Source of the DNA: Cellvibrionales bacterium UBA7375
GTDB taxonomy: Bacteria; Pseudomonadota; Gammaproteobacteria; Pseudomonadales; Porticoccaceae
Reading direction: 5' to 3'
DNA length: 18,804 bases
NCBI GenBank assembly: GCA_002469845.1
Contig: DKNZ01000077.1
Location: 27,856 to 46,659 of the forward strand
The notes under the pieces are model-generated. The model did no database searches and was not told the DNA's origin. It saw only the letters and a list, made by a program, of their open reading frames with translations. Made by a program: the position numbers and the translations under genes. Below are positions 1 through 8,144 of this stretch, piece after piece (the stretch's first letter is position 1; each line of letters begins with the position of its first letter).

Positions 1-26
1 TATAAAGGGTAGTAGAAATAGATTCA

Positions 27-836
27 ATGATGTATGAACTCAACCAATCAGCCTTGTTGCCAAATTCTGACATAAATGTAGCTGATGCTATTAGTAAATA
101 TACTAAACACGACCTTTCTGACCTTAAAAATTCAGAACTTATGGACCGTGTTGACAGTAAGTTTTTACTACCAGTTGATACTTTAAGTCATATTTTAGCA
201 TCCTGTAATAACTTCTATTCTGTGCTTACAATTGATGACGTTAATTTGTTTCAATATAACAACATTTATTTTGATACGGCTAATCTCGACTTCTATCGCT
301 CACATCACAATCGAAAACTAAACCGCTATAAGGTTCGTCATAGAAATTACGCAGATGTGGGTTCCAGCTTCTTAGAAGTGAAATTTAAGAATAACAAGGG
401 TCGTACTATTAAGACTCGTTGCGCATCTGATGATAAACCCTCCGCAGCATTAATAAGCAATGCCCACTTTCTTGATAGCAATGGCATAGAGCAATCAAAT
501 TCGCTCATTGCTTCACAAAGTTGTAATTATCAACGCATTAGCCTAGCTAATGATGCGCAACATGAGAGGTTAACTCTAGACCTTAATGTGAATTTTATAA
601 ATCAACTCAATAACTCGAACTTCGAAAACTCATATATACTTTCAAATTTTTATATTGCAGAGCTCAAGCAAGAAAAGCTTAATAGGCAGTCGCCTTTCTA
701 TCGCTTAATACGAGAAATGGCCATCAGGAGCAAAGGTTTTAGCAAGTATTGTATGGGTGTATCACTTACAAATAATAAACACATAAAAACAAACCGTTTT
801 AAAGCTAATCTAATGCGGTTAGAGAGAGGAGCATAA
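27..836 (+). CDS. VTC-domain polyphosphate polymerase-like protein
   Basis: This 269-residue soluble protein belongs to the VTC family, the catalytic fold of the yeast vacuolar transporter chaperone that polymerises polyphosphate from ATP inside a triphosphate tunnel. Visible family motifs are RVDSKF (41-46), YFDT (81-84), the basic strand RYKVRHR (100-106), LEVK (116-119), KGRTIKTR (124-131), R181/D185 in RLTLDL, AELK (211-214) and SKYC (239-242). The spaced Arg, Lys and Glu residues match what is expected to line the tunnel. No signal peptide or membrane segment is seen, so it should be cytosolic. Two ATGs (27 and 30) are adjacent and neither has a clear Shine-Dalgarno site. The next gene starts 4 bases after the stop and encodes a membrane protein, suggesting a synthase-membrane pair. 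Family membership is secure; polyphosphate synthesis is inferred from the family. Confidence 0.85.
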   Translation: MMYELNQSALLPNSDINVADAISKYTKHDLSDLKNSELMDRVDSKFLLPVDTLSHILASCNNFYSVLTIDDVNLFQYNNIYFDTANLDFYRSHHNRKLNRYKVRHRNYADVGSSFLEVKFKNNKGRTIKTRCASDDKPSAALISNAHFLDSNGIEQSNSLIASQSCNYQRISLANDAQHERLTLDLNVNFINQLNNSNFENSYILSNFYIAELKQEKLNRQSPFYRLIREMAIRSKGFSKYCMGVSLTNNKHIKTNRFKANLMRLERGA

Positions 837-840
837 CTGA

Positions 841-1476
841 ATGAACAGCATAACCGGATTGATATTTAGTCAATTTGTACCACTATTAATTATAAATACA
901 CTTTTTTTGACTATTTTATTACGTTTGATTTTCTTCCGTTATAGCCCAAAAAGAAATGCGCTATTTGGCTATTTTATGTTCGGTTGTGGGGTTTTCTTAG
1001 TCACTAACTTACTTCAAGGCGTTGAAATCTCCATGGGGTTTGCCTTTGGCCTATTCGCCATTTTTGCTATGTTACGCTATCGAACAGAGGCTATTTCCGT
1101 TCGAGATATGACCTACTTATTTTTGGTTATTGTAATATCACTAATCAATGGTGTTGGGCCCCTTTCAATAGCAAGCCTGATAATTGTAAACGCCATACTT
1201 TGTGCAATTGTTGCCTTTGGAGAGACTTCACTTTTCGCACCAAGAATATTTATCAAGAACATCCGTTATGAAAATATCGAAAATATTCGTCCTGAAAATT
1301 TTGAACTTCTAATGGCCGATATTAAAGAAAGAACTGGTTTACAGATTGAGCGGGTTCAAATTTCAAACATCGATTTTTTAAGCGACGTAGCCAATATTAA
1401 GGTTTTTCATTATGAATTACCTCCCAGAAACCTTACAAAACTTGATAGCAAAAATTACAACCCCACTGAAAGGTGA
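841..1476 (+). CDS. DUF4956 family inner-membrane protein
   Basis: This 211-residue protein has a hydrophobic N-terminal half with about four or five membrane segments (roughly residues 11-32, 40-58, 63-78, 90-104 and 108-126) and a soluble C-terminal tail of about 85 residues. The block from GFAFGLFAIFAMLRYRTE (66-83) to VRDMTYLF (87-94) is the hallmark of DUF4956. The biochemical function of the family is not established. It is often found beside VTC-domain genes, as here. The start has a good ribosome site, GAGGAG at 826-831, lying inside the end of the upstream gene, so translation is likely coupled. Its stop overlaps a possible GTG of the porin gene. A membrane partner or export channel for the VTC enzyme is plausible but is inference. 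Confidence 0.82.
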   Translation: MNSITGLIFSQFVPLLIINTLFLTILLRLIFFRYSPKRNALFGYFMFGCGVFLVTNLLQGVEISMGFAFGLFAIFAMLRYRTEAISVRDMTYLFLVIVISLINGVGPLSIASLIIVNAILCAIVAFGETSLFAPRIFIKNIRYENIENIRPENFELLMADIKERTGLQIERVQISNIDFLSDVANIKVFHYELPPRNLTKLDSKNYNPTER

Positions 1477-1481
1477 GAATA

Positions 1482-2660
1482 GTGCCTAAGGGTTTTAAAT
1501 CCTTTTTCCCTTTAGGCTTTCTAGCTTTGAGCATTGCTTCCTATTCAACTGCATTTGATTTGGAACAGTCAGTATCTTCCGTTATAGAAAGTGATTTGTG
1601 GCAAGATATTGATATTGACGTAAGGCTTAATTTAGATACATCGGGCTTTGATGGTATTTATCGAGAAGATCTTTCTAATAATAACGCTTATGATTCTTTA
1701 GTTCGTCGTGCGCGCTTGTCTTTAAAAGCACCTATATACAAAAATTGGTCAAGTAAACTTCAATTAGCTATAAACGAAGGCGACGATACCTACGAAACTA
1801 AAGACTTTTATCTTCGTTATAACGGCTTTGAATTTGCTGACATCAGAATTGGCCAATCGAAAGAGCCTTTTGGTCTAGAAAATATGACAAGCTCAGCTAA
1901 TTTAGCCTATACAGAACGAAGTCTCTCGCCATTTTCACTAGGACGAAGCACAGGGATTAATATATCAGATAGCAAGCGTAATTTCAGTTGGAGCATTGGT
2001 GCGTATAAAGTAGAAGAAAATGATAAAGTAAAAGCGGATGGCAACAAAGCTTATACTACAAGGATAACATTTAGCCCACTTAGAAAGGGTAAAAATTATA
2101 ACCATCTAGGCTTGGCTTACAGCAAAAGAAACTTAGAGGGTGCCGATTACGAGATCAAGTCAAACGCAGGGGTTGATACTGCATTTAATTTTCTCGATAC
2201 AATAAATATCTCAACAGATACGATTGAAAAATCAGGTATTGAGTTAGCTTGGGGTAGGGGGGCACTATCATTGCAAGGGGAATATCAACACCTGCAGATA
2301 AACGCTATGGAAATAACTAAGAATGCCAGTTATCAAGCCTTTTACACCCAATTATCCTACTTCTTGACCGATGATCACCGCCCCTATAGAAAGGGACGGT
2401 TCTCAAGCGTAAAACCAAATTCAACAAAAGGTTCTGTCGAGTTAACTCTCAGAAAAGGCGAGCTTCAATCTGTTCATATAGGTTCTGAAAACATAAACCC
2501 AGATATTACAATTGCTACAACTGTTCTAGGCATTAACTACTACCTTAATAAACGCATAAATCTAATGCTTAATGCCAGTGACACAGAATCATCTGGCATT
2601 GTAAACGAAGGCCAGGACAGTGGTTCGGCGCTTACATTTAGGGCGCAGATTAGGCTTTAG
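1482..2660 (+). CDS. OprO/OprP-like outer-membrane porin
   Basis: This is a beta-barrel porin of the phosphate-selective OprO/OprP type. With the GTG at 1482 it has 392 residues: a short basic start, a hydrophobic core FFPLGFLALSIASYSTA and likely cleavage before FDLEQ. Family-like blocks are RRARLSLK, IRIGQSKEPFGLE, the stretch ending in SYFLTDDHRPYRKGRF, VKP, and alternating amphipathic strands through the protein. I prefer GTG 1482 over the in-frame GTG 1473 because AAGGTGAG (1470-1477) sits at the right distance only for 1482; starting at 1473 would add three residues and overlap the upstream stop. The last residue is Leu rather than the aromatic residue usual for barrel assembly. Substrate selectivity cannot be read from the sequence; phosphate or polyphosphate is suggested by the family and by the VTC gene in the same unit. 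Confidence 0.8.
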   Translation: MPKGFKSFFPLGFLALSIASYSTAFDLEQSVSSVIESDLWQDIDIDVRLNLDTSGFDGIYREDLSNNNAYDSLVRRARLSLKAPIYKNWSSKLQLAINEGDDTYETKDFYLRYNGFEFADIRIGQSKEPFGLENMTSSANLAYTERSLSPFSLGRSTGINISDSKRNFSWSIGAYKVEENDKVKADGNKAYTTRITFSPLRKGKNYNHLGLAYSKRNLEGADYEIKSNAGVDTAFNFLDTINISTDTIEKSGIELAWGRGALSLQGEYQHLQINAMEITKNASYQAFYTQLSYFLTDDHRPYRKGRFSSVKPNSTKGSVELTLRKGELQSVHIGSENINPDITIATTVLGINYYLNKRINLMLNASDTESSGIVNEGQDSGSALTFRAQIRL

Positions 2661-2661
2661 A

Positions 2662-3936
2662 TTAAACATCCCGATCCTTACCAGTTTTGGCCCGTTCTTT
2701 CATATCCGATTGAATATAAACCTGATCGGTGGTGCCCATACTGGCATGTCCAAGATCGTCGGCCATATGCTTAAGGGGTCGTGTAGCTATATCCTGGGAA
2801 GCGCCGGTATGTCTAAGCCAGTGTGTTGTAGCTTCCCTTAAAGCTTTAGCCTCGTCAGTAAAGCTCTCAGAGAGCATTTTTTCATAGGCCATATCAAAGG
2901 CTTCTTGAACAATACGCCTTAATTGGCGAGAACTCATACCCCCTGTACCACGGTTTTTAATCACCAATGGTGCGTTACTATTGAAATTACTATTTTGTTC
3001 CGTTCTAAATGCCTTATAACGTTTAATGTACGGAAATAGGGCGCTTGGCACTGAAATATCACGTATTTTATTGCCTTTCCCCAAAACCTTTAACCAGTGA
3101 TTACCATCGGAGTCTTGCCAAAGATGCTGCCAAATAGGTTGCCAATTAGATCTGTCTGATAGTTCCGACACTCGCAGATACAATGTTTTAATTAAGGCAA
3201 CAACAAATAACATTCGTTCATAATTAGTATCGGCATTTGCCTTAGCTTCAGCGCAGCTTAAAACATAATCCCACTGAAGGTTAGATAACCGTTTTATATT
3301 CTTTTGGGTAGCGCCTTTAATAAGGTAGGGTGATTGCTTGCGGATTGCTGGAATAGGGTTGCCAAACGCATAACCCTCATCGGCTAAATAGTCATAAAAA
3401 CATGAAATCGCTGAAAAACAGATCTTTATAGCCTCACCAGAGAGCGTATGACCCTTTGTATCTGGTTTTACATCCAAACCCCCTGCTGTGGCTTTTTTGC
3501 GGTCTTCCTTGCTTATTTTTGCGGCAAATGGCCGCCAAAATTCATTTTGAAGCCACTCTCCGCCGATTGACTTGAATCGGTCCTGCACAGATTCACCGAC
3601 CCATTCAATGGGTGGACTATGGATAAAATCAAAAAATGCTTCTAATTCTGGACGTTTTAGTTGGATGATACTTTTGTTAGCGACTGTCCAGGACCATAAC
3701 AAAAGGCGCTCAACTTCGTTTCTATAGCTGCGATAGGTGGCTTCACTTTTGCGGCTATAACTTTTTAGGAATGCCTGACTGTGTAAAAAGTCCTGACTTA
3801 CATCTGGATTATCTTTAACCAGTGCTTCAATAAATAATTTTGAGTCTGGATATTCATTAAGCATGGCCATACCCATGGGTAAGCGTGTGTATCTTTTATG
3901 GGCATCAAATAGAGGTGTTGCTTTGAACTTGGACAT
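2662..3936 (-). CDS. Tyrosine-type site-specific recombinase (integrase family)
   Basis: This 424-residue DNA breaking-rejoining enzyme has an N-terminal core-binding region (about 45-200) and a C-terminal catalytic domain. The complete catalytic set is visible: R255 in LYLRVSEL, K287 in GKGNKIRD, H372 and R375 in HWLRH, H397 in LGHAS, and the nucleophile Y407 in TTDQVY. It should therefore be active. It is longer than XerC/XerD (about 300 residues) and resembles single chromosomal integrases rather than a phage integrase with an arm-binding domain. No excisionase, transposon end, tRNA or phage gene lies next to it in the window. It converges on the porin gene with one base between the stop codons. 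A weak promoter can be drawn upstream (TTGATA at 4002-4007 and AATATA at 3979-3984 on the minus strand, 17-base spacer). Target site and role are unknown. Confidence 0.85.
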   Translation of the reverse strand: MSKFKATPLFDAHKRYTRLPMGMAMLNEYPDSKLFIEALVKDNPDVSQDFLHSQAFLKSYSRKSEATYRSYRNEVERLLLWSWTVANKSIIQLKRPELEAFFDFIHSPPIEWVGESVQDRFKSIGGEWLQNEFWRPFAAKISKEDRKKATAGGLDVKPDTKGHTLSGEAIKICFSAISCFYDYLADEGYAFGNPIPAIRKQSPYLIKGATQKNIKRLSNLQWDYVLSCAEAKANADTNYERMLFVVALIKTLYLRVSELSDRSNWQPIWQHLWQDSDGNHWLKVLGKGNKIRDISVPSALFPYIKRYKAFRTEQNSNFNSNAPLVIKNRGTGGMSSRQLRRIVQEAFDMAYEKMLSESFTDEAKALREATTHWLRHTGASQDIATRPLKHMADDLGHASMGTTDQVYIQSDMKERAKTGKDRDV

Positions 3937-4034
3937 AACTTAACTCGTAATAACAACGGCAATAAATTGGATTAACTGTATATTCTAGCTGTTATGCACT
4001 GTATCAAGCCTTAAACTGATTGTCTAGTTATGTC

Positions 4035-4061
4035 CACTAATTGAGATTAGAGGAATTAGTG
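4035..4061. repeat. 8-bp inverted repeat, 11-bp spacer, upstream of integrase
   Basis: CACTAATT at 4035-4042 is exactly complementary in reverse to AATTAGTG at 4054-4061, with 11 bases between. The spacing suits a dimeric protein site spanning two helical turns, or two recombinase arms. No T-run follows, so it does not look like a terminator. It lies about 100 bases from the integrase start. What binds it is unknown. Confidence 0.5.
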
Positions 4062-4214
4062 CAAATGCTATAGGTGCCCCCACTTTACTGTATTTAATCG
4101 ATATCTTTAGCAAAGAAAACTTAGGCATGATAAAAATAGTAAATTAAAGACACCGAGATATAATTTAAGACGTATACTTAGTGTGATACGTTTGAATTAA
4201 CTTGTTTAAGATTA

Positions 4215-4243
4215 TTATCATTCATAGGTTTATTTCGTATAAT
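4215..4243 (+). promoter_or_regulatory. Sigma-70-like promoter for prc-xthA
   Basis: A perfect -10 box TATAAT at 4238-4243 is preceded, after 17 bases, by TTATCA at 4215-4220 (4 of 6 to consensus). It lies 32 bases upstream of the prc ATG, and a ribosome site AAGGA at 4267-4271 follows. Confidence 0.65.
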
Positions 4244-4275
4244 TAACAAAAAGCAACCGCATAAAAAAGGAAATC

Positions 4276-6378
4276 ATGCGTCAGCTAACCATCCTAACTG
4301 TATTTATATCTACCCTCTTTGTTACCTTTGTATCGTCAAACACAGAGGATCTAACTGATATTTTGCCTGAATCCCATCATTCAAAGCTGTTTCGTGAAAT
4401 ATACACACAATTAGCGACATCACATTATTCAACAGTAGCACTTAATGATCAGTTATCTGAAGCCTATTTAACGGCCTATATAGATAGACTAGATTCTCCC
4501 AAACGATTTTTCATGGCTTCAGATATAGCGGAATTTAAAAAATGGCAATATAAACTTGATGACTTAGCTAAACGTGGTGACCTAAGTGCTGGCTTTGAAA
4601 TCTTTAATCTATTGCGTGAACGCGCTACTGATCGTTTACGACATAATATTGAGTTATTAGAAAACAAGCAGCATAAATTTGATTTCACACTTGATGAGCA
4701 TATCTTTTTAGATGCGGATGATCGTGATTGGTTTATAGATTCAAAACAAGCAGATGATTTCTGGCGCAAGGCTATGAAGGACTCAATGATCAGACTAATG
4801 CTAAGCGGTAAAGAGCAGCAGGAGGCTCGAAAACTGCTTATAAAGCGCTATAAAGCCCTATTAAATCGCTATATTCAAAGAAACAGTAAAGATGTTTTTC
4901 AGCAGTATGCCAATGCCTTTGCATCCCTGTATGACCCCCACTCTTCCTACTTTAACCCACGCTCTTCGGAAAACTTTCAGATTAATATGTCTTTATCCCT
5001 TGAGGGTATTGGTGCACAGCTAACAACCGAAGATGAATTTACTGAAGTTGTTGATGTTATAACCGGCGGTCCGGCAGATGTACAGGGTATTCTTAAGCCA
5101 AAAGACAAGATAATTGGCGTAGGCCAAGGCGATGAAGAAATTGTCGATGTAATCGGTTGGCGTATTGATGATGTGGTTGACTTAATTCGCGGTAAAAAAG
5201 GCTCCGTGGTCCGTCTACAAATTGATTCAGGTGGCAGTAGTGACAAAATAATCTCCATTGTAAGAGACACGGTGAAACTTGAAGAGAAGTCAGCTCAAAG
5301 TCATGTTATCAGCATTGAGAATGATGGTAAAAAATACAATATAGGCGTGATTGAAATACCCACTTTTTATATGGACTTTGAAGCCGCCAGAAGACAGGAT
5401 CCCAATTATAAAAGCACTTCGCGTGATGTTCGAAAGCTATTAAAAGAATTAAAACAACAGTCTGTAGACGGTGTTATTCTTGATTTAAGGAATAACGGCG
5501 GCGGCTCCTTATATGAGGCCACTGCCCTTACCGATCTATTTATAGGTTATGGCCCTGTGGTTCAAATTCGTGACGCCAATAAAAAAATCTATCGCAATCA
5601 ACGGGCCAGATATGACGCTTATTATGATGGACCTATGATAGTGCTTATCAACCGTCTCAGCGCATCGGCATCAGAGATTTTCGCCGGCGCGATACAAGAT
5701 TATGGCCGAGGCTTAATCGTTGGCAGTCAAAGCTATGGTAAAGGCACTGTCCAGACTATGGCTGAGTTAAGTAGCGGCTTTTTAAAATTAACTGTCTCTA
5801 AGTTTTATAGAGTGTCAGGGGGAAGCACACAGCATCGGGGTATTATCCCCGATATTAAGTATCCATCTCTGTTTGATTCAGATGAAATTGGAGAAAGCCA
5901 TTTAGATAGCGCCCTGCCCTGGGACCAAATTCATCCTGTTCCCCATCAATATTCAGCGGAATTGAAGGAATTAATCATTCCCTTAAGCAAAACACACAAG
6001 AAACGTGTGCTGTCAGATGCGAATTTCTCGAGCTTGACTCAACAGTTAGCGCTAAAGCAAGAGTGGAAAGAACAAAACCGCTCCAATTTAAACCTTGAGC
6101 AACGAAAAAGTAGAGACGAAAGCTTTGATGAATCCCGTTTAGCTATAGAAAATAAACGTAGACTCGAACAAAATCTTAAGGCTTATAAGGATATAGAGGC
6201 TTGGGAAGCCGCTGAAGAGGAAGCTGAAGAAAATAAAGATACAGACCAATTCCCCACCGCTGAAAGCGACCCTATGCTATATGAAACAGGTATACTTTTA
6301 AGTGATCAAATTAAGATATTATCAAGTACAAAATACGCCGATAAAAAATCCAAATTAGCTACTCAATTAAAACAATAA
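4276..6378 (+). CDS. prc: Carboxy-terminal (tail-specific) processing protease Prc
   Basis: This periplasmic serine protease of family S41A trims C-terminal tails. In enterobacteria it processes penicillin-binding protein 3 and degrades murein hydrolases together with NlpI. It has 700 residues, close to the 682 of E. coli Prc. The start carries a hydrophobic signal segment (about 5-20). A PDZ domain lies around residues 235-320, with GGPADVQGILKPKDKIIGVG inside it. The S41 core follows, with the catalytic Ser464 in the SASASEIF block (462-469) and the general-base Lys489 in YGKGTVQ, 25 residues apart as in E. coli. A charged C-terminal region matches the Prc C-terminal domain. The ATG has an AAGGA ribosome site. 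The xthA gene follows after 11 bases with no terminator between, so the two may share a transcript. Confidence 0.95.
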   Translation: MRQLTILTVFISTLFVTFVSSNTEDLTDILPESHHSKLFREIYTQLATSHYSTVALNDQLSEAYLTAYIDRLDSPKRFFMASDIAEFKKWQYKLDDLAKRGDLSAGFEIFNLLRERATDRLRHNIELLENKQHKFDFTLDEHIFLDADDRDWFIDSKQADDFWRKAMKDSMIRLMLSGKEQQEARKLLIKRYKALLNRYIQRNSKDVFQQYANAFASLYDPHSSYFNPRSSENFQINMSLSLEGIGAQLTTEDEFTEVVDVITGGPADVQGILKPKDKIIGVGQGDEEIVDVIGWRIDDVVDLIRGKKGSVVRLQIDSGGSSDKIISIVRDTVKLEEKSAQSHVISIENDGKKYNIGVIEIPTFYMDFEAARRQDPNYKSTSRDVRKLLKELKQQSVDGVILDLRNNGGGSLYEATALTDLFIGYGPVVQIRDANKKIYRNQRARYDAYYDGPMIVLINRLSASASEIFAGAIQDYGRGLIVGSQSYGKGTVQTMAELSSGFLKLTVSKFYRVSGGSTQHRGIIPDIKYPSLFDSDEIGESHLDSALPWDQIHPVPHQYSAELKELIIPLSKTHKKRVLSDANFSSLTQQLALKQEWKEQNRSNLNLEQRKSRDESFDESRLAIENKRRLEQNLKAYKDIEAWEAAEEEAEENKDTDQFPTAESDPMLYETGILLSDQIKILSSTKYADKKSKLATQLKQ

Positions 6379-6389
6379 AACTAATAATC

Positions 6390-7211
6390 ATGAGCACTAA
6401 AATTAAAATAATATCGTTTAATGTCAATGGGATACGCGCACGTATTAATCAACTTTCTTCGGTTATAAAACAACATCAGCCCGATATTATTGGCCTTCAA
6501 GAGACCAAAGTATGTAATGAAGAATTCCCCTTTGAAGATATTGAAGCACTAGGATATAAAGCTAGTATCCATGGTCAAAAGGGCCATTATGGTGTCGCTC
6601 TTTTGACCAAAATTAGCCCATCAAGTCTGCAATGCGGCTTTCCGGGTGATGATTCGGATAGTCAATGTCGAATAATACACGGAAAATATGAAATGAATGG
6701 CCGCTCTTTACATGTAATTAATGGCTATTTCCCCCAGGGTGAAGGTCGGCATCACCCTACTAAATTCCCAGCCAAACAGAAGTTTTATAGGGATCTTTTA
6801 GATTATTTAAATAATAATTTTAATCAAGATGACGCTGTGGTGGTAATGGGTGATATGAATGTAGCCCATAGGGATGCTGATGTAGGAATCAAACCTGAAA
6901 ACGCTAAGCGCTGGCTTAAAACAGGCAAAAGTTCGTTCTTACCCGAAGAGCGAGAATGGCTTCAATCTATCTTAGATTGGGGGCTAATTGATACCTACAG
7001 AGCAGATAATACCAACGATAACACCTACAGCTGGTTCGACTATAGAAGTCGTGGCTTTGATCAAGACCCTAAAATAGGCCTTAGAATAGATCTTATACTC
7101 GCCTCATCAGCTACTATGGCCATTTGCAGTGGCACAGGCATAGATCTGGAGGCCAGAGGCCATGAAAAGCCCTCTGACCACTGCCCTATTTGGTTAGATA
7201 TAAATTTATAG
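6390..7211 (+). CDS. xthA: Exodeoxyribonuclease III (AP endonuclease)
   Basis: A 273-residue DNA repair enzyme that cleaves 5' of abasic sites and removes 3' blocking groups and nucleotides, starting base excision repair in the cytoplasm. The exonuclease-endonuclease-phosphatase fold motifs are all visible: FNVNGIRAR near the start (metal-binding Asn), LQETK (metal-binding Glu), YGVALLTK, GDMNVAHRDADVG (active-site Asp and Asn) and the C-terminal SDHCPIW with the catalytic Asp-His. Its length is normal. There is no clear Shine-Dalgarno site before the ATG; it lies 11 bases after prc and may depend on coupling to it. Its TAG stop directly abuts the stop of etfA on the other strand. Confidence 0.95.
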   Translation: MSTKIKIISFNVNGIRARINQLSSVIKQHQPDIIGLQETKVCNEEFPFEDIEALGYKASIHGQKGHYGVALLTKISPSSLQCGFPGDDSDSQCRIIHGKYEMNGRSLHVINGYFPQGEGRHHPTKFPAKQKFYRDLLDYLNNNFNQDDAVVVMGDMNVAHRDADVGIKPENAKRWLKTGKSSFLPEEREWLQSILDWGLIDTYRADNTNDNTYSWFDYRSRGFDQDPKIGLRIDLILASSATMAICSGTGIDLEARGHEKPSDHCPIWLDINL

Positions 7212-8144
7212 CTAAGAAAGCTTTGATTCTAATTCTGGTAATGCGGCGAATAAGTCAGCCGCTAAGCCGTAATCTGCTACTGTGAAAATAGGCGCTTCTT
7301 CATCTTTATTGATGGCAACAATAACTTTGCTGTCTTTCATTCCGGCTAAATGCTGTATCGCGCCAGAAATACCCACGGCAATGTACAAATCGGGAGCCAC
7401 TATCTTTCCAGTTTGACCCACTTGCATATCATTGGGAGCATAGTCAGCATCTACCGCTGCCCTTGAAGCGCCTACCGCGGCACCCAATTTGTCTGCAATT
7501 CTATAAAGAAGATCAAAGTTATCACCACTGGCCATCCCACGACCACCTGATATAACGATATTGGCAGCAGTTAGTTCAGGTCGATCAGATTGCGCAAGCT
7601 GATCACTAACAAAACTTGAAACTGCTAAATCATTAGCCGCATCAAGGGTTTCAATGCTAGCCGATCCGCCTTCTGATGATACTGGGTCAAATGATGTACC
7701 ACGTATGGTTAGGACTTTAACTGTATCTATAGATTGCACTGTGGCAATTAAGTTGCCGGCATAAATCGGTCTTTTAAAGGTATCTTGGCTGACTATTTCA
7801 CTGATATCTGAAATAGCCTGAACATCTAACAAGGCTGCAACACGCGGCATTATATTTTTTGCAGTGGTGGTTGCTGTTGCCAAAATATGCGTATAAGCAG
7901 CAGCCACATCGGCAATTAATGGCGCCATGTTCTCTGCAAGAAAATAATCGTAACAAGAATTATCTGCAACAAATACCTTGGACACAGCCGTAACCTTTGA
8001 GGCTTGCTCTGCAACCGTTTGACAGTCTTTACCAACAATTATCAGATCAATGGTATCACCCAGTTGAGTAGCGGCTGATATAGCGTTTAAAGTGGCTGAA
8101 TTTAACTGCTGATTGTTGTGTTCAGCAACAACTAGAATACTCAT
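7212..8144 (-). CDS. etfA: Electron transfer flavoprotein alpha subunit
   Basis: This is the FAD-binding large subunit of ETF, which takes electrons from acyl-CoA and related dehydrogenases and passes them to ETF-quinone oxidoreductase. It has 310 residues, the usual bacterial length. The N-terminal half is the alternating Rossmann-like domain that packs on the beta subunit. The C-terminal FAD domain carries GGRGM, GASRAAVD, VGQTGK and GISGAIQHLAGM, the family signature, followed by INKDEEAPIF and VADYGL. The ATG overlaps the etfB stop by four bases (ATGA), and an AAGG ribosome site lies 7 bases upstream, so the two subunits are made together. No terminator is visible after the stop, which touches that of xthA. 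Confidence 0.96.
   Translation of the reverse strand: MSILVVAEHNNQQLNSATLNAISAATQLGDTIDLIIVGKDCQTVAEQASKVTAVSKVFVADNSCYDYFLAENMAPLIADVAAAYTHILATATTTAKNIMPRVAALLDVQAISDISEIVSQDTFKRPIYAGNLIATVQSIDTVKVLTIRGTSFDPVSSEGGSASIETLDAANDLAVSSFVSDQLAQSDRPELTAANIVISGGRGMASGDNFDLLYRIADKLGAAVGASRAAVDADYAPNDMQVGQTGKIVAPDLYIAVGISGAIQHLAGMKDSKVIVAINKDEEAPIFTVADYGLAADLFAALPELESKLS

Larger units (their letters stand above)
3937..4275. other. 339-bp intergenic region between integrase and prc
   Basis: No gene, tRNA or credible small ORF was seen. The stretch is AT-rich. It holds a possible integrase promoter on the minus strand (3979-4007), three CTGTTA/CTGTAT-like words at 3976, 3989 and 3999, a perfect 8-bp inverted repeat at 4035-4061, an imperfect inverted repeat around ACGTAT...ATACGT at 4163-4198, and the prc promoter at 4215-4243. 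Confidence 0.6.

Noticed and set aside
2620..2841. 73-codon plus-strand ORF over the porin/integrase junction
   Set aside because: It is out of frame with the porin 3' end and antisense to the integrase catalytic end, both of which are clearly real.
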